Source: Nymphaea colorata (lineage: Eukaryota > Streptophyta > Magnoliopsida > Nymphaeales > Nymphaeaceae). From it: DNA of 64,000 nt. The DNA lies in NCBI RefSeq assembly GCF_008831285.2, contig NC_045141.1:5039224-5103223 (forward strand), given 5' to 3'. The notes under the pieces are model-generated. The model saw nothing but the letters and a program-made list of their open reading frames with translations. It made no database searches and was not told the DNA's origin. Below, piece after piece: positions 11,881 to 23,445 of this stretch (positions are counted from its first letter, which is position 1; each line of letters opens with the position of its first letter). The position numbers were made by a program, and so were the translations under genes.

Positions 11881-12612
11881 AAGGAAAATGAGAGGTCGAG
11901 CCAGAGCTTGTGGTGCCAAAATATGCTACTTTAAACATTTCCCTGTCATTGGCCTAGACCATCTAAATATTGATGGGCTAGAACATTAATTGATAAATTG
12001 ACGCCCCCCTCATAATGGTGTTTTTGCTAGTAGTTGAGTGATTAAAATTTCATGGGCCCCCTACTAAATGCCATCAAATATGGAGTTAATACACGTCAAG
12101 CATTCCCTGTCCTATCTTGAACCGTTCTACATTATTCAAGTTGCCCTGATATTTGAGTCAATTCTTGGCAGGTTTTTGATGGGGAGCTCACAAGATTCAT
12201 TAATTGATTTTTATCATCTTCGGATCTAACTCAAACCGTAAGTCTGATCCAAACTTTGAATCATGATATCTTTTCATTGGATGATTTAAAGGAGGAAATA
12301 GAAAAACGGAAGAAATAGTTGAAAACTGGCATAAAGAAAACATGATAGTGGAAATATACTAATGAAGTAAGGGCTATGTGTCCATGAGAACGGTATTAAT
12401 GTGATCAGCCATGTCATGGTTGTGCAAGATTAACAATTTTTTTTTAAAAAGACACCATTTCTCGAAGAGAATCTATAAAAGGGGCTTTGATTTCTTATCA
12501 TGGTTATGCAGGCACAGAATTACCACCAACAACTTCAGCTGGTATGGCTGCAGCCAGTTTGCCACCTTTTCCCATAAGCTTTCTTCTGTGTTGCTTCCTT
12601 ACCTTGACTATA
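11881..12612. other. Intergenic DNA, nothing recognised
   Basis: Only short frames occur and none resembles a known family. Confidence 0.4.
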
Positions 12613-13075
12613 GTGCACACATATTGACATCCTTAGGTTGAAGCTTCCCCACTCCAACTGACATGTTTCACCATTATAAACAGGGGACGAGTCCATTTGT
12701 GTGTGTCATGTGGATAGAGCTGTAAAACGAGTCGAGCCAACTCAAGCTCGACTCCAATTTGCTCTGTTAAGCTCAAGCTTAACTCAAAAGTCATGATTAT
12801 AAACAAGTCAAGTTCAAGTTTCATAAAATTGATTTGATTGAACTTGAGTAAACCATTATTCTTGGCCTTCTTTTGAAAATTTTCAAATTTAAAACCAAAA
12901 AAAGAAATCAGGTCAAATGGGGAGTCGGTGAATGAGCTTAAAAGAGTCATGCTCGAGCTGTGGCTTGGTCTATCGCATGGAGTTCAAGCTGAGCATGCAT
13001 AGCTGAACTCAAACTTGAGCCAAGCTGAACGAGCTCGATTTTGACTCAGCCCCTATACAGCCCTACAAGTGTGTG
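12613..13075. repeat. Composite repeat: 100-base leader plus CGAGTC/GAGCTC element
   Basis: The block TTGACATCCTTAGGTTGAAG through ATGTGGATAGAGCTGTAAAACGAG recurs almost word for word at 21920-22040. The element proper begins GAGCTGTAAAACGAGTCGAG near 12717 and ends near 13072; the reverse complement of its end is TAGGGCTGTATAGGGGCTGA, so the ends share an AGNGCTGTA start. The interior is CAAGCTC/GAGTTC-rich. This is a non-autonomous inverted-repeat element without a transposase. Confidence 0.6.
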
Positions 13076-14560
13076 CTGAAGTGGTGTGAGGTCCCTGTGT
13101 AGTGAGCTCACGGCATGAGCAAGTGTTACTGATTTACTTCTTAGTTTTAATTTTGACAGGATCACTCGTGTTGAATGGTTTGCCCCATCACAGTATCCGA
13201 GCCTTTTCGTGCTGAATGTTTAAACTATTGGGTGGCTTCTTCCCTCAAAAGGATATAATCAGATCATTCTCAAAGTGGTGATAATTTATCCCTGTGGTGT
13301 ACTTCCCTTCATCCAACTGACCTGAAAACAAAATGTAAACTTAATCACCTGTTTGTTTGTGGAGATGTACTTGTTTGACAACATATTATATTCTTGGAAT
13401 TCCATCCATCTCATCCATCAGTTTGGGCTGGATTGGGTGTCTATAACGCTCCATCTAGGATAAGGTATCAGCGTACACAAGAACTTTGGTCCGATCCGTA
13501 TTGGTATTTCAAAAATTTAATAAAATGCAAAAAGATAAAAGAGTTGAGTGTCACAGATACATCCTCATATGCTGGATAAAAGTGTCTCAAAGGTGCATTT
13601 TGGGTCCATTCATCCATGAAAGCTATAATAGACTACCAAATTAAAGAGAAGACTTCCAATTGGGCAGATGCAGTGGCGATGTAATGTTGTAGGCACATTG
13701 GCCCATCAAATTTACTTTATTTTCATATAAGTGCCCCTTAAAGATTGCAATTTAAACTTAGAGTGTTCATTAAAGGTTGAACTTTAAAGAAAATTTCTGA
13801 CTCCACTCTGATATGGAGTGCTAACTTGTAATCAATTCCGTTTAAGGCTGACTGGGAATGCGATTAATCCCCTGAGGCTCTGCGTCAGGGTCTGCTTGGA
13901 CTATGATTTCATTCCTCATTCTTTTGTATAGTCTCATCTGCTTCTTCCTACATCATACCTATTGTTTCCATCATTAAAATTGAAAGACTCAACCTGTACC
14001 AGGGCTTCCTCTCTTACAGAATACGTTTGGATTGTTCTTTTTCTCCTCTGATGAATTTGTGTTCTTGATCATTGCCCTCATCGTCTGATACTTGGAAACA
14101 ACTAGGCCCATATATAGGAGACAAAAATTAAGAACTTTGCATGGAAACATTTCAATCAGTCTTTGTGATTTGAAATTTTGATTGTTTTCCTACATTCTTA
14201 AGTTTTCTAAACGTCATTTCTGTAGTGAAATAAAATGTGATCAGATTGGAGCTTTCAATCATCAAATTTCAAGGTCATGTACATTTCGCATCATCCAGAC
14301 TTTGCATATGACATCTAGCAATAAGAGATGGCATGAATAAACCAGCTAACGAACTGCATATCTTAAAAATTGACCTGGCAAATTCTGCATAGCTTGAAGA
14401 CATTCTTAATGACTTCTGTCAAAATTTCGTTCCTTTCTTCAACTGTTTAAAATTACCTGCTTTGACCAATTGATCAGTTGATTACTAAGCCAAATAAGAA
14501 GTGAAACAGGACTTATCAAAAAGAGCTAGCATTTCTACTGTTAACTTTTAAGAAAATGAG
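13076..14560. other. Intergenic DNA, no recognisable gene
   Basis: No supported frame, RNA gene or element end was found. Confidence 0.4.
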
Positions 14561-15815
14561 TCTGGTGCTCATGAAAAGCAAGTGATATCGCTTGTTGTTT
14601 TCCACACTCGGTATCTAGGGCACGGCCGCAGATCACATCAATGAGACTTTTTCTAATTTGCAGGACTTCTTATTTCCACATCCAGCAATTTAGTTGGCAC
14701 CCAAGATTACAACAGCAAGACTTTTTCTTCACAACCCTTAAAAACATATTTCCTTGCCAGTTTAAAAAATATTCATATTTGTAGGACTTTTTCTTCACAA
14801 GTAGGACCTGAGATTAGCCAGCTAAAGCTTGATTCAACTAAAAAAACTTGAGCTTGAGCTCCGCTCAAACTTGAGTCAAGCTCTTTATAACATGATCAAG
14901 CTCGACTCGACTACTTAAAATCAAGCTCGAACTTGACTCGTTTAACCCATTTAACTCATTTGGGTGTTAGCTCGTGTAAGCATTAACTCATTTAACTCAT
15001 GTAAGCATTAACTCATTTAAATCATGTAAGCATTAACTCGTATAAGCTATGAAAATTTGTTTTTGCCCTCAAAGTTAAAACCAGTGATTCAGTGAACCGG
15101 TTTTGGCAAATATTATAGAGTACCAGTGTGAATCAAGTTTGAGTTTCAGGAACACAACTCATTTATACTCTACTCAACTCGCACCAGTATTCTATATAAT
15201 ATTATGAAAACCAGTTCACTGAATCACTGGTTTAAACTTTGAGGATAAAAACAAATTTTCGCAAGTTACACAAGTTAAACACTTACATGAAATAATGCTT
15301 ACGTGACCTTAACACTTACATAAGTTACACATGAGTTAATGCTTATATGAGTTAACGCCTAAACAAGTTAAGTGAGTTAAACGAGTTGATGTTGAGCTCG
15401 ATTTTGTGTAGTGGACTCGAGCTCAAGCTCAAGCTTGCTATAAGGAGTTTGACTCGAGCTCGACCTTGAGCACAAGATGTTTGAGCCGAGTTGAGCCGTC
15501 GTGCAGCCCTACCAACAGGCCCGGTCTACTAAATGCAGTGCAGGCTGTTCAATTGAAAAATCCAAAAGAAAAAAAGCTAAAAAACTGGCAAGAAGATAAG
15601 AGAAGGCAAGAAGAGAAGAACATGACATTGGAAATATGTTGTTAAGGGTTGTGAAGAAAAAGTCTTGTTGATGTAATCTTGTGTGCCAAGCATGGTGCTG
15701 GATGTGGAATTAAAAAAAGTCCCATTGATGTGAACTGCAGCGATCTGTGGTCGTGTCGTAGACACCGAGTGTGGAAAACAACAAGCGATATCACTTACTT
15801 TTCATGAGCACCGGA
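14561..15815. repeat. 1.25 kb near-palindromic foldback element
   Basis: The left arm start TCTGGTGCTCATGAAAAGCA is inverted at 15797-15815. The outer arms (14561-14761 and 15584-15815) match over about 200 bases, including GATATCGCTTGTTGTTTTCC; the right arm has roughly 39 extra bases. The inner arms are GAGCTCGAG-rich (from about 14825 and to about 15513), contain repeated TAACTCATGTAAGCATTAAC-like words, and meet at a centre near 15155, where AACCAGTGATTCAGTGAAC (left) is mirrored by GTTCACTGAATCACTGGTT (right). Unpaired segments lie between outer and inner arms. No transposase is encoded. The RNA would form a long hairpin and could feed small-RNA pathways. Confidence 0.8.
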
Positions 15816-15961
15816 CTTAGGACTCTTCCAACAACTTGAATTTAACAAAAAAAACACAAATATTTCTGGAAGAGAAGATACAAAAGCAGCTTGATAAATG
15901 TTCAAGGCGATAAGATTATTTAAGTAAATACATTCCAGTTGCAAACCCTAAGTTCTCTTTC

Positions 15962-16260
15962 TTGGGGAGGGATGCTTTCCGTGTAAGGGTTCATAGTGAG
16001 GATGAACTCAGGGTAGTTTTTAGAAGGGGAGAATGGAAACTGGGTGGAAGAGTGATGGTTGGCAGCAGATGGGATCCAAGATGCTCTTTATCGATTGAGG
16101 AGAATATGGGAGTGCCAATCTGGATTAGGGTTCCTAAATTGCCAGTATTTTTATGAAATCGATGCACTTTCCAAGCTATTTCCATAGCACTATAGGGAGA
16201 ATCGATGGAAGATGACATCCATACTCAATCGATGTCAAACTGAGGCAGGAAAAAGGGGAA
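15962..16260 (+). pseudogene. LINE ORF1-like scrap (DUF4283-type domain)
   Basis: The 64-codon frame contains W-K-L-G-G-R, then W-D-P and, near the end, VPIWIRVPKLPV. This is the pattern of the DUF4283 domain that precedes the zinc knuckle in ORF1 of plant LINEs and in derived host genes. A stop follows at once, but a continuing frame to about 16255 keeps similar character after a shift. It is isolated and frame-broken, so most likely an old LINE fragment. Confidence 0.45.
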
Positions 16261-17344
16261 ACAGAGTCCACTACTAGGTGTCCGGTGTCATCCTTCATTA
16301 CGAACAACCACAACCCCTTTCCATTACAACAATAACGACTCTCACTCTTGCCTTCAAAATGTTAGTGTCTATTGTATGCCTGTGCTTAAAATCTGGTAGT
16401 AATAAAGGCAAGAAAAGTAGCGCCGAGTGGTGATTGAAGGAGTAACGGTCGAAAAAAGGGGGCAGCAAAAGAAGCTCTGCACACCGGTTCTCAATGCATG
16501 GATTGAAATACATATAGAAAAAATATATATTATATATATATTTTTGTCAATTTTTGGAAAATTGAATGGAATAATATATATATAAAAATTAATGATGATT
16601 TTTTTTTTATCTAGCTTGAATTAGTTGAGCCGGTAAAGCTCTTCTCGAGATTGAAGCAGCAACATATGAGCCGACTTGATCTCGACTCCTCTTGTGAAAC
16701 CCAAGAACTAGTCTCCATATATTCCAATACAAACAACATACGCCCAGATGTTCCCTACCTTATTTTTGAAGCAATCAAACATTCAATGCTGCCTCATGAT
16801 CTGATCGTTGTGTCATAAGAACCGGTTTCTAAATCAAGTCGACAATGTATGCTGCCAATTTGGTGAACCGGCCAATTCAATAATGTAAATGATTTCGATG
16901 CAAATCAGCAAAAAAAAAAGGAAAAATGAATGGAAGAATATAAGAACTAATTAAGAATAAAAATATTTTTATATCTATTAAGAAATGCATAAGGAAACAC
17001 CAGGTCGAGTTGACCACCAAACAGAAGGTCAAGAAGGGTATAGACGAAATTGACGATGATATCTGGTTTTGTTCTTTTTCCTTGTAGACCAATTCCTTCA
17101 TGGAAGATAGGATGAAAAAGCAAAGAGGTGATGATAGCCAACTTTTCTATTCTCAAGCGATCCAAGAAGCTCGGTGGGCAAACCTCTGATCGGATACCAA
17201 AGGTCGTTCAGTTTTGAAATCTCTCCTATCCTAGGCGTAAGATAGAAACCTTGAAACTCATACGGGACAATTCCTTGGATGAAGTTAACAATTATAATCT
17301 TGGGTACTAAGCTCTTATGAATCTGATTTTTTTCCTCATCCAAA
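16261..17344. other. Intergenic DNA, no recognisable gene
   Basis: Short AT tracts occur at 16520-16580. The overlapping reverse frames at 16877-17343 are hydrophobic and low-complexity and have no family match I recognise. Confidence 0.35.
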
Positions 17345-17845
17345 ACTGACCAAACTCAGATTTCATAATTTGAATCTGATCTAAATCCATTTTTTTCATC
17401 ATAATCTGAATATGAAATCAGATGTCACAATAAGAATCCAACCCGAATCCTATTTTTATATTCATATATTAATTTGAATCTGAATCCCTATTTTGAACTG
17501 AATCTGGCTGATTTACAAACTGTTAAGAGCATTGAATATAGAATTTTTATTTTAATCAAGTCCCGTCTGGTTCTGATCGGATACTTTCGTTATTGGAATG
17601 TGAATCTGAATTCAAATGGATATTTTTATGTAACTAAATCTAAATCCATTCAGATATTTATTCATATTTGAACCTAAATCTAATCGGATGTCATTTCTTA
17701 ATTTCAAATCCTATCTGATTTTTTAGTTGATTAGTAAATTTCTTTTCTTCATGCAAATATTTTTGGAGCAGTTAGCTTGGACAGTCAATTCAAATCAGAC
17801 ATATCGACTTAGGTTGATGCTTCCCCACTCCAACTGACTCGGTGG
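17345..17845 (+). repeat. GAATCTGAATC repeat family, copy A
   Basis: This copy runs from CAGATTTCATAATTTGAATC through TTTGGAGCAGTTAGCTTGG to the CTTCCCCACTCCAACTGAC tail. The same order of words is found at 21480-21960, which shows a defined dispersed element and not simple low-complexity DNA. No protein is encoded. Confidence 0.65.
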
Positions 17846-17859
17846 TGTTCGTACGACGC

Positions 17860-18720
17860 GAACGGAGCAGGCTTCACGAATTTCTGTTTTGATAATAAGA
17901 ATATCACCATCAAGCTCTCCTGAGAGAAAACAGAGAAATAGCTCAAAGCACGCCCAAAAAAAAAACACCTCATTACAGTCTGACAGCCCCTAATTCTGTT
18001 TCCTCCCTCTTTCCTCCGCTGGTGACGCTCTTTTGCTGTCTTAAGTCAGAGAAGAAGCCAAAGCCTTTGAACTGAAGCAAATATGACTGCCTGAGTTTGT
18101 GACTCAGTGAAGGGTTGAGAGACCCTGCTGTCGAGCTGAACCTGTAGGCTGAGAACCGGAACTGCCAAGAGGAGATTTCTGGATCTGATTCAAAAGGATC
18201 TGCAATGTCACTGACATCCGCAACAGAGAAATTCAGTCGACCCTAACAAATTTACTGGAGACGAAGGTGTATCAGGCTGCAGAGAGGAAGGCCGGCACTG
18301 ATTTGTTGTCTGAAGATTATTCCAATTTTAGCTGTCTGAAGAACCTCTCTACAAAAGATTGAATTTTTTGGAGTCAACCGAAGGGAGCAGTCGATTTTCC
18401 TCTCTCATTTTACTCTGATACCACGAGAAAAGAGAAGAAAACAGAGAAAGCGTGAAAGATAAAGCTGGAGAGAACTTGTTTTTATTGATTCCTTTGACCA
18501 ACATATATAGTAAAACAAAAGGTTATGGCTTACAATATTTTTGGTATACATGATCATGATAATACACAATTTCTATCTCTAAAAAAGCTAAAGGCTGCTT
18601 CCCAATTACAATTTGGAAGAAATTAAATAAGGGCACATTGAATATTTCAATTTTTTTCTTAAAGTTGTCAGTGCCACACGACTTTCTTCCTCTTGCTATT
18701 ATATGGCGAATGTCTCATCG
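17860..18720 (-). mobile_element. Possible LTR-retrotransposon remnant (LTR end plus initiator-Met PBS)
   Basis: On the reverse strand GTGGTATCAGAG (about 18413-18424) matches the usual primer binding site complementary to initiator methionine tRNA. LTR-like DNA lies at higher coordinates (about 18425-18720) and leader-like DNA at lower coordinates. No gag or pol frame remains, and no second LTR was found, so this is a fragment at best. A chance PBS match is the alternative. Confidence 0.4.
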
Positions 18721-18914
18721 ATTTTAATTGGTCTAAAATTCTGTTTATGCTGAAATAGATAAATGTTCATTTTTTTTTGGGTTCTCAAAAAAAAATGTAG
18801 TCTGCATAACAATGACAGATTTTGACAAGAGATCTGATCCCTTTTTTCTTGACACTTTGTTTATCACCCAGGATTTGCATGATTTTCTTACCTTAATTGG
18901 TCTGGCCTGCTCTC

Positions 18915-18921
18915 TATATAT
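18915..18921 (+). promoter_or_regulatory. Possible TATA box of the small gene at 18955
   Basis: TATATAT lies 34 bases before the candidate ATG, which would leave a very short 5' untranslated leader. The true start of transcription could be elsewhere. Confidence 0.35.
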
Positions 18922-18954
18922 TGAAAGTCCATCTTCTCTCAAGAACATCAGAGA

Positions 18955-19588
18955 ATGAATAAAGAGAGAGCTCCCTTGCCCATGGATGTAGGCATCAAGA
19001 TGCCCAACCACAACCCGGTACATGCTTCAGTTTTTTTTTTCCATGTTTTAACACTTCTTCCATAAGAGGCTGGTAGAGTGTGGATGCATTTGCTTAGTTA
19101 TATCTGCACTAGCATATGTGATATGTGGTTCTAATAGTTCATTCTCATGCCTATGTGGTTGCAGTTTGCACACAGGAAGCAAGAGCTGCGGCCAGTGCCT
19201 TAGAGGAACAAGCCCAAGGTATGGTTTTAGAAAACACTGTTGTTACTAGACCTACTGAAGCATGATAACCATTCATACTTCGTGACAAATTATGAAACCG
19301 GTGATGTTTTCAAAGAATTGATTCGTGCCTTCTGCATTTGGGCAGGTCAGCAGACCTAAGGTGAGCGCTCAAGGATTAAGCACACCTGAGGGAGTGATGC
19401 CAAGCGAAGAGGAAAAGAAGATAATGCCTCAGACGGAGGAATTCGAGGCCATGGTGGACACGGTTATCAATCCCAATGCTGATGTGGCCTGCAACATGCA
19501 AAGGCTACCCGTCTTTGTGGCTCTAACGGATCCCACTCGAAGGGAGTTTTGGCTTAAAGGAGAATTCGAGCCTTATCAGGAACATTAG
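18955..19588 (+). CDS. Hypothetical small three-exon gene
   Basis: I do not recognise the family. The proposed exons are 18955-19017 (ATG, 21 codons, donor CCG|GTACAT), 19165-19218 (acceptor TTGCAG, donor AAG|GTATGG) and 19346-19588 (acceptor GGGCAG), all in phase 0, ending at TAG. The last exon is open for 80 codons, acidic and hydrophilic in the first half (EEEKK, TEEFEAM) and ends with DPTRREFW and a glutamate-rich tail. No signal peptide or membrane segment is visible. Exon 2 in this phase has an in-frame TAG at 19201-19203. Using the TTAG as an alternative acceptor would shorten exon 2 to 19204-19218 and avoid the stop. So it is either a real gene with a 15-base microexon or a recent pseudogene. 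Confidence 0.4.
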
Positions 19589-19924
19589 CTAGACCAACAT
19601 CGCCTTACCAACTCAAACTCCTCTTTTGAGTCTCACCACCCCTTCCTTCCTTTCTCTTATACGTTTTTTGTATTCCTTTATTGTTTTTGACAATTTTTGC
19701 AAAATCATTTACAATTTGTCACAAAATTATATGTTCTCTCTCTCTTTCTACCTCTTTATCTAGATACCATGCCTTTCCATGTAACGTAAGCAAAAGAATT
19801 GGAACTGCCTCGTCATTCACTTGGTAAGATGGATACACTTTAAATGTCATTTTCCATCCAGATCGCATGTCTAATTGAACCGTTAAAAAAAAGCAAACAG
19901 ATATGAGAAAAAAATTAATCTCTG

Positions 19925-20040
19925 ATTAAGAAATAACATCGACTGGATTCAGATTCAGATTCTGATGTATATAAGTATCGGATCAGTTACGGATTTAGTT
20001 CAGATTTAGTTTTATGTAATTACTCATATCCAAAAGGCCA
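19925..20040 (-). repeat. GAATCTGAATC repeat family, partial inverted copy
   Basis: AAGAAATAACATCGACTGGATTC is the reverse complement of the family end (GANTCNANTNGATGTCATTTCTT). It is followed by GATTCAGATTCAG. Only about 115 bases remain. Confidence 0.5.
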
Positions 20041-20344
20041 CAACCCAAATATGGAACCATTTCTCAATGTTCACAAGGTCCAGCATGCTGGTACATATGC
20101 AATTTTGGGTATTGCTGGGCCGCTGGCAAAAGTTGAAGTTATTCGGCTACCTGCTCATTCAGAACAACGTGAACAGTTGTCACCCATACCCGTGGAGAAG
20201 TTGGGAGGACTCGAGAGAGTGACTGACCTTGTTTTTCTTGAAAATGGATGGACCCAAATACAAAAAATAAAAATGAAAAATATTTGAAATAAAATATATT
20301 ATTAACCGTCTGTCGTTTTCGAGCTGTGACACAAGTGAAAAAAA

Positions 20345-20710
20345 AGTCATATCCAAATTTGAATCTGAAATCAGATTCCACAATCTGAATCTGACCCGAA
20401 TGTAATTTTTTTCTTCATCCAAAATCAGATTTCATAATTTGAATCTGATCTAAATCCATTTTTTTCTCATCCTAATCTGATCAGAATCCGATCTGAATCC
20501 TATTTTTATATTTGAATCTGAATCCACAATTTTGAACTGAATCTCACTTATTTACAAATAAAAGAGCATTAAATATATAATATTTTTTAAAACTAAGTCC
20601 GATCTGGATCTGATTGGATATTTTTGTGTTTCTGAATCTGAATCAATTGGACATTTTGTATAACTGAATCCGTATCGGATTGGATATTTATGCATATTTG
20701 AATTCACTTT
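20345..20710 (+). repeat. GAATCTGAATC repeat family, copy B
   Basis: It shares with copies A and C the run AAAATCAGATTTCATAATTT, then CTATTTTTATATTTGAATCT and AACTGAATCTC..TTATTTAC. It stops before the GGAGCAGTTTGCTTGG tail. Confidence 0.6.
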
Positions 20711-20845
20711 GGTTATCATGAGTTCAGTGTACCCTCCCAGATTTTGAGAAATGTAAATTAACTTACTCTTTGGCAGTCAAGAAAAAGAAAAAGAAAATCA
20801 CTTTGGCCCCTTCAAAAATTTTTAAAACAAAATGGCTTTAGTGAC

Positions 20846-21096
20846 AGCTGTTGGAGTGTTGAGTCTGATCCATACTTGATAGCCTTCCCTAATTTCTGTA
20901 AGGGTATTTATGTAATTTTTTATTTTGTGGAAATAGCTTTGTTCAGTGTTTGAGCTTGTACTTTGTAATTTTTTCTGATAGTGGAAATAGCTTTGTGTGG
21001 ACGTAAAAAAATGTTGTTTTCAAACCACGTAAAATCTTTGCGTGTTCTTACTATGTCTTCCTTTTCTTCTGATTTGATTTTCTTGCTGTGTTAAGA
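20846..21096 (+). mobile_element. Possible copia-type LTR fragment
   Basis: The piece starts TGTTGGAGTGTTGAGTCTGA and ends in TTCTTGCTGTGTTAAGA, with GTGGAAATAGCTTTGT repeated and an ACCACGTAAAATCTTTG run near the end. This layout is typical of short plant copia LTRs. No second LTR or confident PBS was found, so it may be a solo or truncated LTR. Confidence 0.3.
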
Positions 21097-21474
21097 AAGT
21101 GAGAGAGAAAGAGAGAGCCAAGTTTCTAACAACAGTTGGTCCTAGAGTGTTTGTTGGCCATCTTCTGAAGGAAAGCGATGGTACTGCAACTGAAAGATCA
21201 GCTGCTCGGAATGATCTGTTGGTGATGATCATGGAGATAGGGCTGTCATGTTCAAGGGAGTCTACAATTATAAGAATGGACATGAAGGAGGTAGACGCCA
21301 GACTTAAAAGGATACGAACAAAAGGCTTCTTCTTTTGAACTATGACAAAAAATAAACAAATTCTTTTTTATTTTTCTAAAATAAATAGGGTTGTTTAAAT
21401 ATTTTTGCCCCTGGCTCATTTCTTTTCCTAATGCCTTGTCCGAAAAACTTTCTTTGTTTCATCCCCATCCTCAT

Positions 21475-22141
21475 CCTCATCCAAAATCAGATTTCATTAT
21501 TTGAATCTGATCTAAATCCATTTTTTCTCATCCTAATCTGAATCTGAAATCAGATGTCGCATTCAGAATCTGACCCAAATCCTATTTTTATATTTGAATC
21601 TGAATCCAAAACTTTGAACTCAATCTGGCTGATTTACGAAACATAAAGCATGGAATATAGAATTTTATTTAAAACTAATTCCGATCTGGGTCTGATTGGA
21701 TATTTTTGTGTATCTGAATCTGAATCTGATTTCAAATGGATATTTTTGTATAACTGAATCCGTATCCGGTCAGATATTTATGAATATTTGAATCTGAATC
21801 TAATTGGATGTCATTTCTTAATTTCAAATCCTATCTGATTTTTTTTTAATTGATTAGTAAATTTCTTTTCTTCTTCCAAATTTTTGGAGCAGTTTGCTTG
21901 GATATCCATTACAAATCAAACATGTTGACATCCTTAGGTCAAAGCTTGCCCACCCCAGCTGACATGTTCACCATTATAAATAGGGGACGAGTCCATTTGT
22001 GTGTGTCAAGTGGATAGAGTTGTAAAACGAGTCAAGCCAACTCAAGCTCGACTCGACTTTGCTGTGTTAAGCTCGAGCTTAACTCAAAACTCGTGATTAT
22101 AAATACTTCGAGTTCAAGTCACATAAACTTGATTTTATTAA
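21475..22141 (+). repeat. GAATCTGAATC copy C joined to the leader and CGAGTC element
   Basis: This is the longest copy. The GAATCTG part is at 21475-21905, the shared 100-base leader (TGACATCCTTAGGTC to GTGGATAGAGTTGTAAAACG) at about 21920-22030, and the CAAGCTCGAC/GAGCTTAACTC part follows to 22141. Copy A has the first part plus a trace of the leader; the 12.6 kb copy has leader plus element. The fixed order suggests one composite repeat family. Confidence 0.65.
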
Positions 22142-22568
22142 ATACAAAATAACACTATATATATATATCATAGTTACAAATAACATCACAGAGTTTTAAA
22201 TGGCAACGTTATTCTCGAGTATAATACGACGATCTTGAAAAAAATAAAAAATGAGAAAAATACGGTAAATTTTTAAAAACTAAAAATGAGCAAGAAATAA
22301 AATAAGTTAGAAACTAGTAACACAAACACGAAAAGATAAGCAGATTTGCGACAAATAAAAAATTTAAAATGAAAAAAAAAACAGTTTGGCATTAAAAAAA
22401 CTGAAAAAAATGAAGAAAGTGAAAAAATGAAAAAAAAAAACATTAAAAACAGGTTAAAAAGTATTTTTCCCTTTTTAACGTTTTTTTCAAAAAATGTTGT
22501 TTTTTAAAGTTTTAAACTTATTGCATTTTTTTTAGTTCTTTTTTTTAAAAAACGCATTTTCTATGATT
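22142..22568. other. A/T-homopolymer-rich DNA
   Basis: AAAAAAC and TTTTTT runs with inverted character around 22440-22560 (AAAAAACATT... versus TTTTTAAAAAACGCATTTTC). Similar DNA occurs at 57.3-57.5 and 62.3-62.5 kb. There is no gene. Confidence 0.4.
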
Positions 22569-22646
<78 letters not shown>

Positions 22647-22684
22647 CACACACACACACACGTACATACACACATACGTATATG
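22569..22684. repeat. Compound TA / GA / CA microsatellite
   Basis: (TA)n is followed directly by (GA)n and then (CA)n with CGTACATA interruptions. The reverse frame over it is an artefact. Confidence 0.95.
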
Positions 22685-22854
22685 ATAGAGTTTTAAATTA
22701 TGATTATCTACCAAAGTTTCTTATTAGCTATCTCGATTGTATGACACTTGCAGGCCAGTAGGGAATAATTTGAGGGGTTTGTATCTTTTGTTATTTATTG
22801 TCTTTCTGGAGTCCTGGGATTGGAGTTGGGAGTAGGAATGTTAATGTGTTAAAT

Positions 22855-23165
22855 TCAAATAGGATACATCTTGAACTATATCTGTTTTTTTAGATATTAA
22901 CATATCCATATGCAGATTCTGATTCGAATACAAACAATGGATCTAAAATCCAATATCACAATCTGAATTGGAATTTTGAATCAATCTGGCTGATTTTCAA
23001 AATGTAAGAGCATTTGAATATAAGATTTTTATTTAAACTTAAATCCAATCCATATCTGAATCTGAATCCGAATCCAGTTGGATATATATGTACATCCAAA
23101 TATGAATCAGGATCCAGTCAGATGTCGTTTCTTAAACCCGAATCCGATGCAATTTCTTAATTGGC
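22855..23165 (+). repeat. GAATCTGAATC repeat family, copy D
   Basis: It contains AATCTGGCTGATTTTCAAAATGTAAGAGCATTTGAATATAAG-type wording shared with copies A to C and ends with GATGTCGTTTCTTAAACCC. It is more diverged than A and C. Confidence 0.55.
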
Positions 23166-23316
23166 TTGCATCAGCTACTTATCTTCCACAGGTATATATG
23201 ATTGTGATATTTTTAGAGTCTTATGTGAAATAATTGCTTCTTTGTGTGCTTTAGCTTACGGATGCTGGACTTTTGTCATTCCAGTAACATACGGATCCAA
23301 ATACTAGAATCTGTAT

Positions 23317-23445
23317 GTGATGGTCAGATCAACTCAGTGATTAATTATCATCTATAATCTCTATGACCAATCTCCAGGTTTGATTACTCGCTTGAAGCAA
23401 GATATGAGCATCAGAAGTATATGTGAAGCATATTAATTGCGTGAT
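23317..23445 (+). repeat. Possible tRNA-derived SINE
   Basis: ATCAACTCAGTGATTAA resembles a pol III A box and CCAGGTTTGATTACTCGC, 40-50 bases on, resembles a B box. The spacing fits a tRNA-derived SINE head. The tail is not clear and no target duplication was identified. Confidence 0.35.

Noticed and set aside
20051-20287. 79-codon forward frame
   Set aside because: No domain, no splice or promoter context, and flanked by GAATCTG repeats.
21099-21338. 79-codon forward frame after an LTR-like piece
   Set aside because: Position after an LTR-like end made a leader or gag start possible, but no gag motif is present.
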